Shown piece after piece: positions 51,300 to 63,178 of a stretch of DNA of 64,000 bases (its first letter is position 1; the number at the start of each line of letters is the position of its first letter). The stretch covers positions 479,799 through 543,798 of the forward strand of contig CAXAMN010025306.1 in NCBI GenBank assembly GCA_963970005.1, read 5' to 3'. A model generated the notes under the pieces. The model was not told the origin of the DNA and made no database searches. It was given only the letters and a program-made list of their open reading frames with translations. The position numbers and the translations under genes are program-made. Origin of the DNA: Durusdinium trenchii (taxonomy: Eukaryota > Sar > Dinophyceae > Suessiales > Symbiodiniaceae).

Positions 51300-52960
51300 C
51301 GGCTTCTTTCGAGTCTAGCTATAGACCGCTTGGACTACCGCTTGGTACAGCTCGGTACCCGGTACAGCAAGCTTGGTCAGTCAAATATATACTTCAAACC
51401 TGAAGCAGTAATGTCGCAGTTTATGGTCCTTGAAGGAAGGCATCCCTCTGCGGGTAGCTGTTGTCTTCTTGCCTTTTCCTTTTGCTTGATTCTGATTGGC
51501 CTGGCTGCCCCCGAATCGGCAAAAAGTATCAAAACATGTTTGGCAAAGGCTGGAGATTGAACTAGACTCCATTCACAGCGGCACTCCTGGTAATAGGGTT
51601 TCTGCTTCTGTCCGAGGATACCCTCTTGATAGTTCGAAGCAATTCCCTTGCCTTCAGCTGAGACAAACAATCAGGTGTGCCAGTGCAATAACATGGAAAT
51701 GACAAGTAATCTGAACTTCCAGAAAGGTTCGCAGGCTGAGCAATGAACTTTTGCCTTTCCCCTTCATGCCTGCATGGCACTTGAACTAGTAACTAGTGCA
51801 AGTAGTAGCATTTGGGAGAAGCGTTCTTGCTTTTATCCAGTGAGGCCATCAGCTACCCGTCCTGTAGAAACAACTACAGTATACAAAGTACTTGATGAGT
51901 CATCATCATCCGTCCTCTTCTCTGGACTACTAGACTACATTGAAGGAAAATTATAAAAAGAGAACGTTAAACAATAAAAGAATAAAAGAAAGGAAGAAAA
52001 CGAGCTGCTTGGTATCTGCCTGAGGAGCGACCTCTCCCTGTGGACTTTCCAGGTACTGGCCGGCTGTCTACGAGTGAGAAGCCCTCCTCGTCTTTACCTT
52101 GGCATATTGTGACCAAGGCTTACACAGCATGCAATGGCTAAAGCTTGGAAACAGGAGAACGGTCCTCCGTTCTTGGTCCCTTTGCAATGCTTGGAGTCAG
52201 CAGCACATTGCCGCACTTCTGCTCGACTTTTGCATTCGGCTCGGGTGCAGAAGCGCCAATCTGGATTGTTCAGGAATGGCACCATCAGCCTTTAGCTGTT
52301 GGTGGAAAAATGAACCCGTGCCCGATAAGCTGGCCACTAGCTCTCAAATGTGTGGAGTGCTGCGTTCTCGCAGCATATCCAGCCACATGGAAAAGCTTGC
52401 GACCGAATAGTCACGTTTTGGGTCAAGACATTTACACTTGGAAAAGACCAGGTTTCTTCAATCTGGCCTTCGAGTGAATTCAAGTGTTTCTGTGGTCAAT
52501 TCGAGGTCGCTTTGTGGGAATGTAGTCGTTTGCCACAAGGTCTGTGAACCTAAGCTGATCCAGAGTCAGCGCTACTATGACTATGCATTTCTATACAAAA
52601 GGCGGGCTTGGCTGGAACACAAAACTAAGGCTGGAACAGCTTGCCAACGTCTTCTGAAGATCTCGATACAACTTGTTCGCAAAGTCGTTGCGCTAGCCTT
52701 GACAATATGGAGGTTGTCTGATCACATTTGTAGAATATGACTAGTATGCACAACTGATCCTAATTCTACGAGCTCGGCTGGGGCATCCTTCCAGGTCTAT
52801 GAGACATGGATCGAAAAATGGCCAGTGGTGTTTCAGCGCACGAAAGGATACTAGATGTTACTAGTTTTGTACTACTGATATACTAGTATTGTAGAGTATT
52901 GACTGGTATACAACCAAAGCTCAGTGAGTGTGTTTGAGGTTGTGCGAACTCGGCGCCTAA
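51300..52960. other. No firmly supported gene
   Basis: The frame 52145-52477 on the plus strand (110 codons, APIWIVQEWHHQPLAVGG) looks somewhat protein-like but has no known motif. TACTAGT-rich short words occur near 51780 and 52855-52885. Confidence 0.35.
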
Positions 52961-52970
52961 GCTAGTTGGA

Positions 52971-53867
52971 TCATTTGGTCCAAGATAGTCCAAGGCTCTC
53001 AGCACTTCGATACCTACGACAGGCTTGCAGTATCTCCAGGACATTCTCGGGAGTGACAGATTGAAGCAATGCAGCCTCGGCAATGCTCTGCACATCCTTC
53101 GCACAATACTTATCAGCGATAGCCCAAACTTCAACCATACTTGCCCCTGCTGGAGCATGCAGTATGGTGTAGGCAACACGGCTGTCCACAAGCATTGAGA
53201 GGAACAGTCTGAAGCTCACAGAGGAGAAGTCGGTCACGGTGACCCTGCCAGTCATTGCTTCTACACATTTTCCAAAGAACTGCCGCTTAAAGACTGTACT
53301 GTGAGCAGCAAGCACAAACTTGTTGGCTTGTATGCTTTGAGAGTCACTTTCAAACTCAAATTCAATGAGGTCACAGGCGGACATTGGATCCAATGGATCG
53401 CTTCCAATGTCCCGAGTCTCTGAATCCGTTGCACGAAAATGAATGATTTCCAACCCCGCGAGATCAAGCTTAGCGCTTGCATCTGTGCGAAGCCGATCAT
53501 CACATAAGAAAAGCTCGAACTCCTCGTTGCTTCTCAGTCCAATTGGACTCAAGAAACGAACATAATTACTTTGTGGTCCAGACAAGTCTAGAGCAAACTG
53601 GACAGCTGCAGTGCAGCCCTTCAGTTCTAGCACCAGTGTGGTTGTTCTGAGCTCCATCACAGAGCCCCATAGGGCAATGCTTGTGATCGTGACTGGAGCA
53701 TCAAAAATCAAAGCTGTTCGGAAAAGGCAAACTTCTTTAGGGATCCTTGTTGTCTCCGTGCTTGGCCGTGCTCCACGGATAAGTCGTGGCACTGTCTTGG
53801 ACAAGGTGCACGTCTCACCCTCCAAAAGTTTCCGAGCGACCGGATGAAGGGATTCCAGCTTTAGCAT
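52971..53867 (-). CDS. BTB/POZ-domain protein
   Basis: 298 codons from the ATG at 53867, no internal stop. Residues about 1-150 hold an N-terminal domain (TALIFDAPVTITSIALWGS, LELKGCTAAVQFALDLSG) of the kind that precedes BTB domains in protist proteins. Residues about 165-290 are a BTB fold: FVLAAHSTVFKRQFFGK, DFSSVSFRLFLSMLV, VWAIADKYCAKDVQSIAE, and TPENVLEILQAC, the start of a BACK-like helix set. BTB proteins dimerise and often serve Cullin-3 ubiquitin ligases. TAG|GTATCG near the end could be a donor, so more exons may follow. The long intron-free frame stands out against its neighbours. Confidence 0.8.
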   Translation of the reverse strand: MLKLESLHPVARKLLEGETCTLSKTVPRLIRGARPSTETTRIPKEVCLFRTALIFDAPVTITSIALWGSVMELRTTTLVLELKGCTAAVQFALDLSGPQSNYVRFLSPIGLRSNEEFELFLCDDRLRTDASAKLDLAGLEIIHFRATDSETRDIGSDPLDPMSACDLIEFEFESDSQSIQANKFVLAAHSTVFKRQFFGKCVEAMTGRVTVTDFSSVSFRLFLSMLVDSRVAYTILHAPAGASMVEVWAIADKYCAKDVQSIAEAALLQSVTPENVLEILQACRRYRSAESLGLSWTK

Positions 53868-53947
53868 GCTTCAGCAAAAGTCTTGTGGCTTGAGCAGTAA
53901 AGAGACTCTGGCCATCAACAGGGAAAGGTTCATAGAGGGGCCTTATT

Positions 53948-53992
53948 AAGAGACCCTTATATATATATATAGAACTATATATATATATTATA
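53948..53992. repeat. TA microsatellite
   Basis: Two TATATA runs around GAACTA. Confidence 0.8.
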
Positions 53993-54149
53993 CCTTCTTG
54001 TTTCATGTGTGCCTCTCTTCGTATTTGAAAGGTTTGGCTCCCGCACCGACAACCTAGGCTTGGGGATTTGAGGCTCCAACCAGGCTGCAGCGCTTGGATA
54101 GGGCCTTTGCCCTGGCCACACGCAAGCGTCAAACATGCCACTCAGTCCC

Positions 54150-55378
54150 ACCTGCCGTCTTCTGTACTTCTATGTGTTCTACATAAACGAGCAACGCACT
54201 AGCAACAACGACGGTGGTTTCAAGGCAATCAAAGCAAAGGAAGTGACAGGGAAGACAAGCAAACAGCAAAACACAGTTGCGAAGAAGGATCACAAAACAC
54301 AAAGGAATAACATAGAAGTTGAAATTCCCACTTTGCGCCTTGCCGGTGCCCTTAAGGCCTTTTCCCTTGTTCCGCTCTGCCTTCGACCAACAAAGGCCAA
54401 AGTGTCAGCGACTTGCACTGTTTGAGTTGTCACTGCCCTGTTCGTGCCTGGTAACGCTGCCCCGAAGCGGTGAAGTCGCACACTCGGCCAATTCGAGTGA
54501 CGGGGAACTTCTCCAAATGTTCAACCTCCAAGCTGGTTAGTTCATCCTACACATCCAAGTAGACCATTTCGGCAAGCTCTTCACAATTGTTCGTAGTGCA
54601 GTACTTACCCCGAACATGTCTGGACTGAAAAGTGTCCAAACTCTTGTCGATTCAGTTAAACACCCAAGCTCTAAGGTCCCGACGAAATCACCAATGCCTA
54701 GCGGTGTTTCTAACTCTCCCTGTGGCGGCGGTCCCCAGCCATCAATGTAGCTGCTGACCTACCAAGCAGCGAAGGTCCAAGCACAAACCCCTGAGACGTG
54801 AGCATCCTCACCTGTGGCAAAACAAAATCCACCATATCGCGCAGGCCTCAGAGCTTCTTAAACACATGACTGCATGTTCTATTTGTCAGGTTGAGCACTA
54901 CAAGTCATTGCAGTGTCAATCTGAGTCAATACTGCCGTCAGCTGAGAGGCTGAATTTAGCACAGGCAAAACCGACCTGTCTAATCTACTCTGAAGCCGGC
55001 CTTGAGCCCGTGGCAAAAGCATCCATAGATGTAGCTTTCATGTCAAAGGGCTGACGGAAACCTATCTTCGCTTGATACCCTACTCACTTCGATGGGAGGT
55101 TCTTGGTCTTGTGCGTGCGGGTCTGCTGGGGCGTGGTTGGGCCTTTGCTTAGGGCACCCAAAAGGCTTCAATTGTAGAAAGGGTCAAAAGGCATCAAAAG
55201 GCTTCAAACAGTCGTTTCAGAGTTTCACATATAACTTGGCCTGGTGTCCTCGCAGCCTGAGAGCCACCAAACCTGAAGATTTGGCAGAACGTGGAACGAC
55301 TTTGTTTTTTATTCGTTTTGTGTGTGTGTGTCCCTTTGCCTGTCTTTCTTCCTTTCACGTTTCTTTTCTTAATAAATG

Positions 55379-55380
<2 letters not shown>
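54150..55380. other. No firmly supported gene
   Basis: Short frames on both strands; none has a known motif. 55150-55215 has repeated AAAAGGC(A/T)TC words. Confidence 0.35.
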
Positions 55381-55410
<30 letters not shown>

Positions 55411-55487
55411 ATCTCTCTCTATCTATCTGATATCTCTATCTATCTGTCTCTATCTCTATCTCTATATCTATCTATCTATCTTTGGAT
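55381..55487 (+). repeat. CTAT microsatellite
   Basis: ATCTATCTATCT runs with CTCTCT and GATATC interruptions, the complement of the GATA arrays elsewhere. Confidence 0.9.
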
Positions 55488-55586
55488 CAAACGCTGCCTC
55501 GAGGACCTGACCGTTGCCTTTGGGCTGCCCATGACAGTCCACCAAGGCCTGACATCAATGCCAGTATGCTCACCTTAGGCTCGGAC

Positions 55587-55633
55587 TTATATAACTATAT
55601 ATACTATTCTATACTATACTATACTATACTGTA
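55587..55633 (+). repeat. ACTAT pentanucleotide repeat
   Basis: CTATACTATACTATACTATA after a TATATA stretch. Confidence 0.8.
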
Positions 55634-56007
55634 CACCTCCCACAGGACTGCTCTGTTTGTTTTCTTTAGACAAGAGCACGTCCCCTCTCAAGTGTCGGCA
55701 CATGCATCCTCAAAGCCGTCAGCCTTTGCCAAGTCAGCAGCTCCACTATCACCAGTGCCCTGGAGACAAAGGGAGGCCAATTAGATCCAATTGGCCGATT
55801 ACTTTCTGGAACGTTGAATCCTGCCCGTATTGATGTCTTCACTTTTTCCGAGAAACACATGTAAAAAACGAAACCAAACAAGCGAAAATCACGTCGTATC
55901 GTGCTTGCCTGACCAGGCCCAGTCTGAAAAAGCCTCACAATCCGCTCCCCGCGTCGAACCTGGCACAATCGCAAAAAGGATGCACAGCGCTGCACTGTCC
56001 ATTTTCT

Positions 56008-56074
56008 TGTTCCTAGTAGCGATGCGCTTGCTCCTAGTAGTACGGCCAGGAGCCCCTAGTAGCGTCCGTTGCCC
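56008..56074 (-). repeat. CTACTAG-type dispersed repeat
   Basis: Minus-strand words GGACGCTACTAGGGGCTCC, TGGCCGTACTACTAGGAGC and GCATCGCTACTAGGAACAAG. Confidence 0.75.
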
Positions 56075-56590
56075 TTAAGAAAGCCGAAAGGCTCGTTGTA
56101 AAATGTGTTCTTTCGAGGCATATGCGCCATCAGTAATTATCGCAGGTCTGCCTTGGTCAGTGCTCGTTCTAGATCTGCAGCTGCAGAACCCCATACTTCG
56201 GCCACATCCTGGTTTCAGGGTGCTGGAAAGTGATAATGCCGTGATCAAGAGATTGAACGTGTCCAGAATATGTTGTCTTAATCTATCTCATTGGTTGGTC
56301 CAAACGCCGCTCAAGCTGGAAAGCAGGGTTGGAACTCTTTTGTCTTTCTGCACTTCTTCTGTCGTACTGCAGACGAATTAAGCACCCTCACTTAGAGTGT
56401 GTCGGCATACAAATAGGGGCTGCGAGGAAGAGAGTACGCATCGGTTCTTGTTGCTCGTAGTGATACATGCTTTGCCTGTGTATGTGTGTGTGCGTTGTAC
56501 CGTTGTACCATTGAACAACAGCTAAATTTGCAGCAAATGGATGTTCTATGATTTTTCATGACTTGAAAAAACTTTGGGCTTGGAATGTTC

Positions 56591-59432
56591 TCACTCTTCA
56601 CACTCTTTGCTCATCAAGTCGTCCTGTGGTAATGCTGCAAGCATTTTTGCTGTGTCAACTGACATAACGAAATGCTTGCTCTCCTTGGCATCCAAATGTA
56701 CGATCTTCGTCATTCTGATGCATCGCCTTCTCTTCGGCACATCGCTTTCGATTGATACCAGCCTTGAGCTTTTCCAAACCGAATCGCTGTGAGTCAAAAA
56801 AGTTGCACTGTGTTGGACTCTTTGCACACCTGTTGAAGCCGAGCTCTGGTGCGTTCTAGCTCCTGCAAACCGGCAAAATTGGTCCATGCTTTGATGTCAT
56901 GCACTGGCGTTTCAAGAGGAACAGGAAAACTAATTAATTAATAGTTACTGTAACTGGTTGACATCTTGAATACGTCTGAAGGGTATGAAGTGTTGTCAGA
57001 AAGAAATCCTCCCAGAAGATTTCTTGCAGAACTGCATTCTGCCCCTTCAAGTCGCCAAGAGCCGCTTTGCGAGCACCAGCCTCGCAGCAGGAGTCAAGCC
57101 CAACTATCAGGTGCGGGGGTTGGGCACAAATGTACATGAGTACTCCCCAAGACCGTGGCACTGTACATGCTTGTCCAGTATCTGGGCAAACCTTCTTCCA
57201 CTCCTTCACACATGTGCTGGGACATCTTTAAAAAGGTCATAATGTCAGCCTCAGCTGCCCTTGTCAATGTTGTCCACTCTGCTCTGGGTTTGCCCTTGAA
57301 CGCAATGCGGCCAGCCATCGCAGGTGGAGCCTGATTCACATCGCACATGCTTCTCCCTTGACCAGTGACTTGACCATGAATTGAGGGCTATGACATGCTC
57401 ACAGGTGCTATACACCGCCTTTAGAAAAGGTGTTCATTTGCTACTGTTTAAGTGTTCAAACAAGTTGCACATTTGTACATATATCTAGAACTATGTCTAT
57501 ACTATACAGTAAAATGTGCTTGGTGACCCGGTGATCAAAGGCAGGTTCCCATGGCCTCTATCAACGCGAACACTGCGCTGAGGTGTGTGAGAACGTTTGT
57601 TAAGTGACAACACGACTTAGAAGCTACAGCTGCACAGCGCTACTTGAAGCGCAAAAGGTTTGCTTTGTACACAAATTCCTCCTGAGGAAGCAACGCGTAT
57701 CAAATGAAAGGGGATCCGTTTCCATTGTTGGTTTGACCTATTGAATGGCGGGCACCGTTTAAGTCACGAAAAACCAAACACACCACTACCTGTAAAATCA
57801 TTGGCGGGTGAACAAAATTAGCTGATGTATTCAAGTATGCAGGAGGGTTACTCAGCTGCTGTGCCGGTGCCGGTGCCGTGCCTGCCGGAATGGTGTCAAG
57901 CACTGCTTGAGGCCTTCATGCAAAGGAGTGTGGCAGCATTGTGGACCCAAAAGGCGAATGAGCCGTGAGCAGTCCAACCTTGGGAAAACAAGAATGGAGT
58001 TGTCACAGTGGTGTCAGAGCTCAGAACGTTGACACATTGAAAAACCAGGGAGGCAGCCATTTTGGTCATGATGGAGTCTCTTGTGTCACTTGTTGATATA
58101 CACTGGATGATCCAAAAGCATTGGGTCCACCTGCTCAATTGTCACTATCATCATCCTCATCATCAGCAGCATCATCATCGTTATTCTTCCTCGGCGCTCC
58201 TGTCAAGAATACTGCATGGGCCTCTCTCAATGTGAGAGCCAACAGGGCGGTCCCTGCTTTGTCCTCCGACAGGGCATTCACAGATCAAGCAAAAGACCTT
58301 GACAGAATGGCCTAAGTCTGGCGATATTCAACATTATGTCTGGAAATGTTGATACAAGTGAGGGACAGTGTCTGTGCTCAATGGTTGGCCGAGAGGAACA
58401 CTCCAGCAGCGATTGCGAACTTGGAACCAGAAATTACCAAAAGTCGTCGTCGTCATCATCATCATCACTCGAATCATCCCCCTCCTTTGTCTTGTCCTCC
58501 TGTTCCTCCTCCCCCCGACCCTTTCCCTCATCCTCTTTCTCTCCCTCACCATTGCCATTGTCTATCCAACCCCATCCCTTCACTTCATTCATGCCTACGA
58601 GGCTCACTGACTCTGAGAGCTAGGATGAAATCTCTCATGAATAAAAATCGAAAACAGTGACAGTCGTGCAATGTCTCAGGAAGCTGCCTGGTATCACGCG
58701 GAAGCGGTGTCGCAGGTGGGCTGTGCACTGCAGAAATGCAGGACGCATCCAGCCCAGATGTTTCTGCAACAAGCAACATCATCTCCTTGGGAAGCGTGAA
58801 TCACCAAAAGGATATGCACACGTCCCATGCATACTCGAACTAAACTGTCATGGCAAGCATGCCAGGCATTGAGGCGTGCACATGCCAGGTGAACTGCTCA
58901 TTCCCTTGGCAGGGTGTGTAGATTTGAACGATCAAACAGTTCGGAAACACGCAAACAAAACATAACAAAACTGCAAATTCCCCGCTCCCGTGTTCTCTCT
59001 AGTCTGATTCTCTTCCCCAGTATGCTCTCTGCAGCAGTAAAGTCTTGCCTTGCCAGTGGTAGATGCCTTGAATTCGCTCTCCAGAGAAATGCATCTCGGT
59101 CATTACCTTCAGGACATTGGCTACATCTCCTGCCCAAGTTGGATAGCAGCGCTGCCACGCGTCCACTTCACCTGGAGGCGAATGAAAAGAATACAGAAGA
59201 GCAAAACTCGAACATTGTCACTGCACCGCCATGTGACAACGTGCTTGAACTGCCCAAGTGCAGCAAGGCTGCGAATGTCATTTTGAAGATCTGTGTACAG
59301 GCTAGTGACAGCCTCAGAATGAGCATGCTTCACCCAATACCCGACGCTCTTGGGCCACTTTGTTGTTCTGTTTTTTTGCAAGACTTCCCAAATACTGTAT
59401 TTTCGTATATAAAAGTCTAGGAACCAAATCAT
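56591..59432 (-). CDS. Host gene(s) H3, several exons
   Basis: Minus-strand exon candidates in transcription order: about 59380-59121 (SVGYWVKHAHSEAVTSLYTD, RSLAALGQFKHVVTWRCSD), 58775-58660 (ETSGLDASCISAVHSPPATP), 58600-58430 (Gly/Glu/Lys- and Asp-rich), 58289-58135 (NALSEDKAGTALLALTLREA, then Asn/Asp-rich, ending TGA), 58090-57896 (VFQCVNVLSSDTTVTTPFLF), 57330-57150 (MAGRIAFKGKPRAEWTTLTR), 56862-56830 (ELERTRARLQQ) and 56786-56591. The stop at 58135 suggests at least two genes or an unspliced end. No family recognised; the acidic runs resemble nuclear proteins. Confidence 0.45.
56830..56862 (-). CDS. Possible 33-nt micro-exon
   Basis: Minus strand TTTGCAG|GAGCTAGAACGC...CTTCAACAG|GTGTGC, coding ELERTRARLQQ in phase 0. 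The next acceptor (GACTCACAG, 56787) leaves a 43-nt intron, which is very short. Confidence 0.35.
57360..57890. other. No recognisable gene
   Basis: Nothing seen beyond short open frames. Confidence 0.35.
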
Positions 59433-59501
59433 TAGTGCGAGCGCTTGTTCAAGGTTATGATGTACCTTACAGCCTAACTCTGAAATCTCAAGGATTCATT
59501 T

Positions 59502-60215
59502 AAAAAAAAAAAAAAAAAATTGCAAAACCACACTCACAAAGGATGACCAGGAAATGCAAAAGAAATGCATAAAAAAAGCTAAAAAAAGGCAGCTGGTCAA
59601 AAAGAGTGCATATCAAAAAGCAAAAAAAAATGCAAAAGGAAGCCAGAAAAAAAGCCAAAAAAAAGCAGAACAGCAGTTCAAAAAAAATAAAAAAGATGCA
59701 AAAAAAAAAATGCACATGCACAACCAAATTTCACACACCACTTTTGTTTGTTCGATTTTTTTGCATGTGGTTTTCATTTTTTGTTCGATTTTGTTGCAGT
59801 TTTTCATTTTTTGTGCGTTATTTTGTGCGTTGTGTTTTGCGATGTTTTTGCGTTTTCTCAAGGAAACGCACAAAAAGTGCAAAAAAAATCAACAAAAAGA
59901 ACGCAAATACAAAGCAAAAAAAATGCAAAGGCAAAGACCAGAACGTTTTTGATCGCATTTGTTTTGCTTTTTGATTGCATTGGTTTTGCATTTTTTGTGC
60001 ATTGTTGTTGCATTTTTTTGCCTTTTTTATTTTTTTGCATTGTTTGTGCGTTTTTTGCATTGGTTTAATGGACAAATGCGTTTTTTTCACAATTGTTTTG
60101 CGTTTTTTTGCATTCCAAGGCATCCTTTGGTGACTTGTTTTTGCGTTTTCTGTGCATTTGTTTCGGGATTGGTTTGCATTATTTTTGCATTGTTTATGCA
60201 TTTTTTATGTTTTGC
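59502..60215 (+). repeat. A-rich then T-rich low-complexity region
   Basis: 59502-59720 is A-rich with GCAAAAAAA and AAAAAGCCAAAA words. 59740-60215 is mainly T-rich with TTTTTTGCATTG and TTTGTGCGTT words, except an A-rich island at 59870-59940. The two halves are partly complementary. Frames here are Lys- or Phe-rich and not genes. Confidence 0.8.
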
Positions 60216-60416
60216 TGTGTCATCAGAACTAGCTTTAGCGTACATCATAACTTCAAGGAAGCTCCCCTCCGCCTCCTTTAGCTATCCTGCGTCCAGTTAC
60301 TAGAAGCTAACTAGTCGCCCTGAGCTTACTCCTCCCTTACTCAATTAAGCAGGCGCCAAGCAAATGAAGCAGGGCCACTCGGGCGGCTTTAAAAAAAGAC
60401 TTGACTCACTAAATAA

Positions 60417-60508
60417 GCTACTAGTAACAAAGGGCATCGCTAATTACTAGGAGCAAGGACGCTACTGGGGGCTCCTGGCCTTACTACTAGTAACAAGAAA
60501 GCTACTTG
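60417..60508 (+). repeat. CTACTAG-type dispersed repeat
   Basis: AGCTACTAGTAACAAAGG, TACTAGGAGCAAGGACGC, TACTGGGGGCTCCTGGCC and TTACTACTAGTAACAAG. Confidence 0.75.
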
Positions 60509-60509
60509 T

Positions 60510-61430
60510 TTTCTCTTCGGCAAGGAGCAGAGTCCAATGGTGACTCGACTGGACCGTAGAGCAATGGCACCCGAAGAATCGCCGCTTTTGGACATGCAGC
60601 TTGCACCAACTGTTCGCTATGGAGTTTATGCCAACCTGCGAAAGATTGGGTGACAGTGTGGGGCACTTCTTGTTGCGAGTATAAAAAATTAGTATCGCTT
60701 GTTTAAAGGGGTGGAGTAGGCCGTAGAGGGAGGTAGTTGCAAGGTATATAGTATATAGGTAGCTAGTAGTAGTAGTAGCTAGGTAGCTAGTACCTACAGC
60801 AAGTAAGCTTCCTTGAAGAAGCGCTTGCATTATTCATTTGGTTCCTAGATTTTTGGGGAAACATAGGGAAACTTAATAGAGAAACCTCAGGATTCCTTCT
60901 GTGCTTTGCCCTCTGATTCAGGTTGAGGCACCGTACTCACTGAGCGGGTTTGCTCTGGACTCCACGGAGTAGGGAGGTTCTGTCCCATCGAAAACACAAT
61001 CTGCACTCATGTGGACCTGCGCGAGGCGCGAGCGGAAGTTGTGAACGCCCGAGCTCCTCGGAACACGCAGCTAAAGGAAAGAATGAAAACGAATGGAGTG
61101 TGCCCCCAAAAGCTTGGTTTTAGGCGTTTGTCCTCTATTTCCACATTTTTTGGCACAGACACACACACACACACACACTTGATTCAAGCCCTTTTCTGTT
61201 GTTTCCAGCCTTGTAGCTTTTTTGGAACAACTGCAACACATTAAGAAGAGCCACTCCAATTGCTTGCAAAATACAATGTTGCTTGCATCTGACTTGTTCA
61301 ATGCAAGCAAGAGACCAGCCATGCTTTGAACTTTTCGCAAGCAGCTGCTACTGCGCCTGAACGGATCATACACAGGACTTGGACCAACACGTTCAGTTCA
61401 CGCAAAGTGGCAAGGTGCGAGTTGAACAAG
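60510..61430. other. No firmly supported gene
   Basis: A plus-strand frame about 60530-60653 (RRAMAPEESPLLDMQLAPTV) and 61011-61100 (VDLREARAEVVNARAPRN) may be exons, but no motifs or clear splice sites support them. (AC)n at 61157-61180. Confidence 0.3.
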
Positions 61431-61436
61431 AAGGTA

Positions 61437-61520
61437 CCAGTAGCTACGGGCATCGCTACTAGTAACAAGGGCGTCGCTACCAGTAGCAAGAAGCTACTAG
61501 TAGCGATGCACTTGCTACCA
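61437..61520 (+). repeat. CTACTAG-type dispersed repeat
   Basis: GCATCGCTACTAGTAACAAG, GGCGTCGCTACCAGTAGCAAG-like word (with C for T) and AAGCTACTAGTAGCGATGC. Confidence 0.75.
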
Positions 61521-62171
61521 AAAAAGTTCCGTTTGCATATGTTCACTATTCACTCAAAGGGCGACTTCGTGGAGGTCCCATTGTCCTTGTTGAACAGGTG
61601 CTTTTTCGGACACAAAGGAACTATATAATATAAAGACATGTGGCTCTATCAGAGTTGCTTTGATTTGTTCGGAAAAGGAAAAACACCCAGTTTGTGCGTC
61701 AAACATATTGATTGCACAATAATACTACTAGTATAATCGAAATGGGTTCACTTGTTGTCCATACTCATCGTTCTTCCTTGAGTTCACAGTCCCCTTTTGG
61801 ACTGCCTGCAGCATCCACGTTTAGCCTGCGGACTTGGTCCGGTGCTTGCCGCAGCGCTTCGGGGCACCACTCTCCAGCAAGGTGGAGCACCACCTGCTCC
61901 CGAAGGTCTCATAAAGGTCCAACTAAAACGCAAAAAGATTAGACATTTAAGCCGTTTGGAAGTGTTTTTAAAGCCCGCTCCTACTCAAACTCGGTAAGGG
62001 CGACCAGTTATATAGCTTCTAGTAGCTTATAGTTCACGCTTCTTCAAGAAAACTCTCCTTGAAGAAGCGCACGTACGAATGACGAATGATTTGGTTACTA
62101 GATGTTTAGGGGCTCGGATATAATTTAGGATTGTTTCTTGTTTTTATTTTTGATTTTTTTGTTTTTGGTGT

Positions 62172-62555
62172 TTCGTGGCAGGCGCAGTACTTTGTGGACT
62201 TGAAGTGCAGATTTCGTGGCAGGTGCAGGACTTTGTCGATGTTGAAGTGCAGTTTTCGTGGCAGGTGCAGGACTTCGTGGATGTTGAAGTGCAGATTTCG
62301 TGGCAGGTGCAGGACTTTGTGGGCCTTGGAGTGCAGATTTCGTGGCAGGCGCAGTACTTTGTGGACCTTGAAGTGCAGATTTCGCGGCAGGTGCAGGACC
62401 TTGTGGATGTTGAAGTGCAGTTTTCGTGGCAGGTGCAGGACTTTGTGGATGTTGAAGTGCAGATTTCGTGGCAGGTGCAGGACTTTGTGGGCCTTGGAGT
62501 GCAGATTTCGTGGCAGGCACAGTACTTTGTGGACCTTGAAGTGCAGATTTCGTAG
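62172..62555 (+). repeat. 42-bp minisatellite, array 2
   Basis: About nine copies of the unit seen at 23148, with GGTGCAGGACTTTGTGGATG as a common variant. Three frames stay open over most of it. It is preceded by the same kind of T/G-rich leader (TTGTTTCTTGTTTTT) as array 1. Confidence 0.88.
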
Positions 62556-62682
62556 GTAGATAGATAGATAGATACTGTAGGTAGATAGGAAAGAAAGAAA
62601 GAAAGACAGATCGATAGGTAGATAGGAAAGAAAGAAAGAAAGATAGATAGGTAGATAGGAAAGAAAGAAAGAAAGAAAAAAC

Positions 62683-62713
<31 letters not shown>

Positions 62714-62736
62714 CGTGTGAGATAGATAGATAAATC

Positions 62737-62770
<34 letters not shown>

Positions 62771-62905
62771 TAGACAGATAGACAGATAGACAGATAGATA
62801 GACAGATAGATAGATAGTTAGACAGATAGATACATAGATATAGATAGATAGATATAGACAGATAGGTATAGACAGATAGATATAGACAGATAGATGGATA
62901 GGTAG
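62556..62905 (+). repeat. GATA/GAAA/GACA microsatellite
   Basis: Long mixed array directly after the minisatellite, as at 23410. Confidence 0.9.
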
Positions 62906-63087
62906 ACAGATTTCGGAGTTGTCGTGGCTGACAAAATATATTGGAATAGTGTAGGTGTCAGAGAATTTCCTACTTATCACAACAGTTTGGTGCAGTTAGC
63001 AGAGAAACAGCAAAGAGAAAGAGAACTAGTACAGGAGGCATATTTGCTTGATTAGAAATTTGTCGCACCAGGGAGTTCACCTCAAAA

Positions 63088-63142
63088 TACAGATTTCGTG
63101 GCAGGCGCAGGTGTCGGAGATGAAGTGCAGATTTCGTGGTGC
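63088..63142 (+). repeat. Two isolated minisatellite half-units
   Basis: CAGATTTCGTGGCAGGCGC and AAGTGCAGATTTCGTGG, words of the 42-bp unit. Confidence 0.6.
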
Positions 63143-63149
63143 GGGCGGG

Positions 63150-63178
63150 GGGTTGGGGGGGGCGCAGCGCCCCCCCCA
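63150..63178. repeat. GC-rich hairpin
   Basis: GGGGGGGGCGC AG CGCCCCCCCC folds into a strong stem. It shares GGGCGCAGCGCC with the repeat pair at 24991 and 25250. Confidence 0.7.

Noticed and set aside
59554-60303. Lys-rich and Phe-rich ORFs up to 132 codons
   Set aside because: Low-complexity A/T runs; no protein-like composition.
62125-62980. ORFs of 126-278 codons over the 42-bp and GATA arrays
   Set aside because: The repeat unit is open in several frames on both strands; Tyr/Leu/Ser/Ile-rich translations are typical of GATA repeats.
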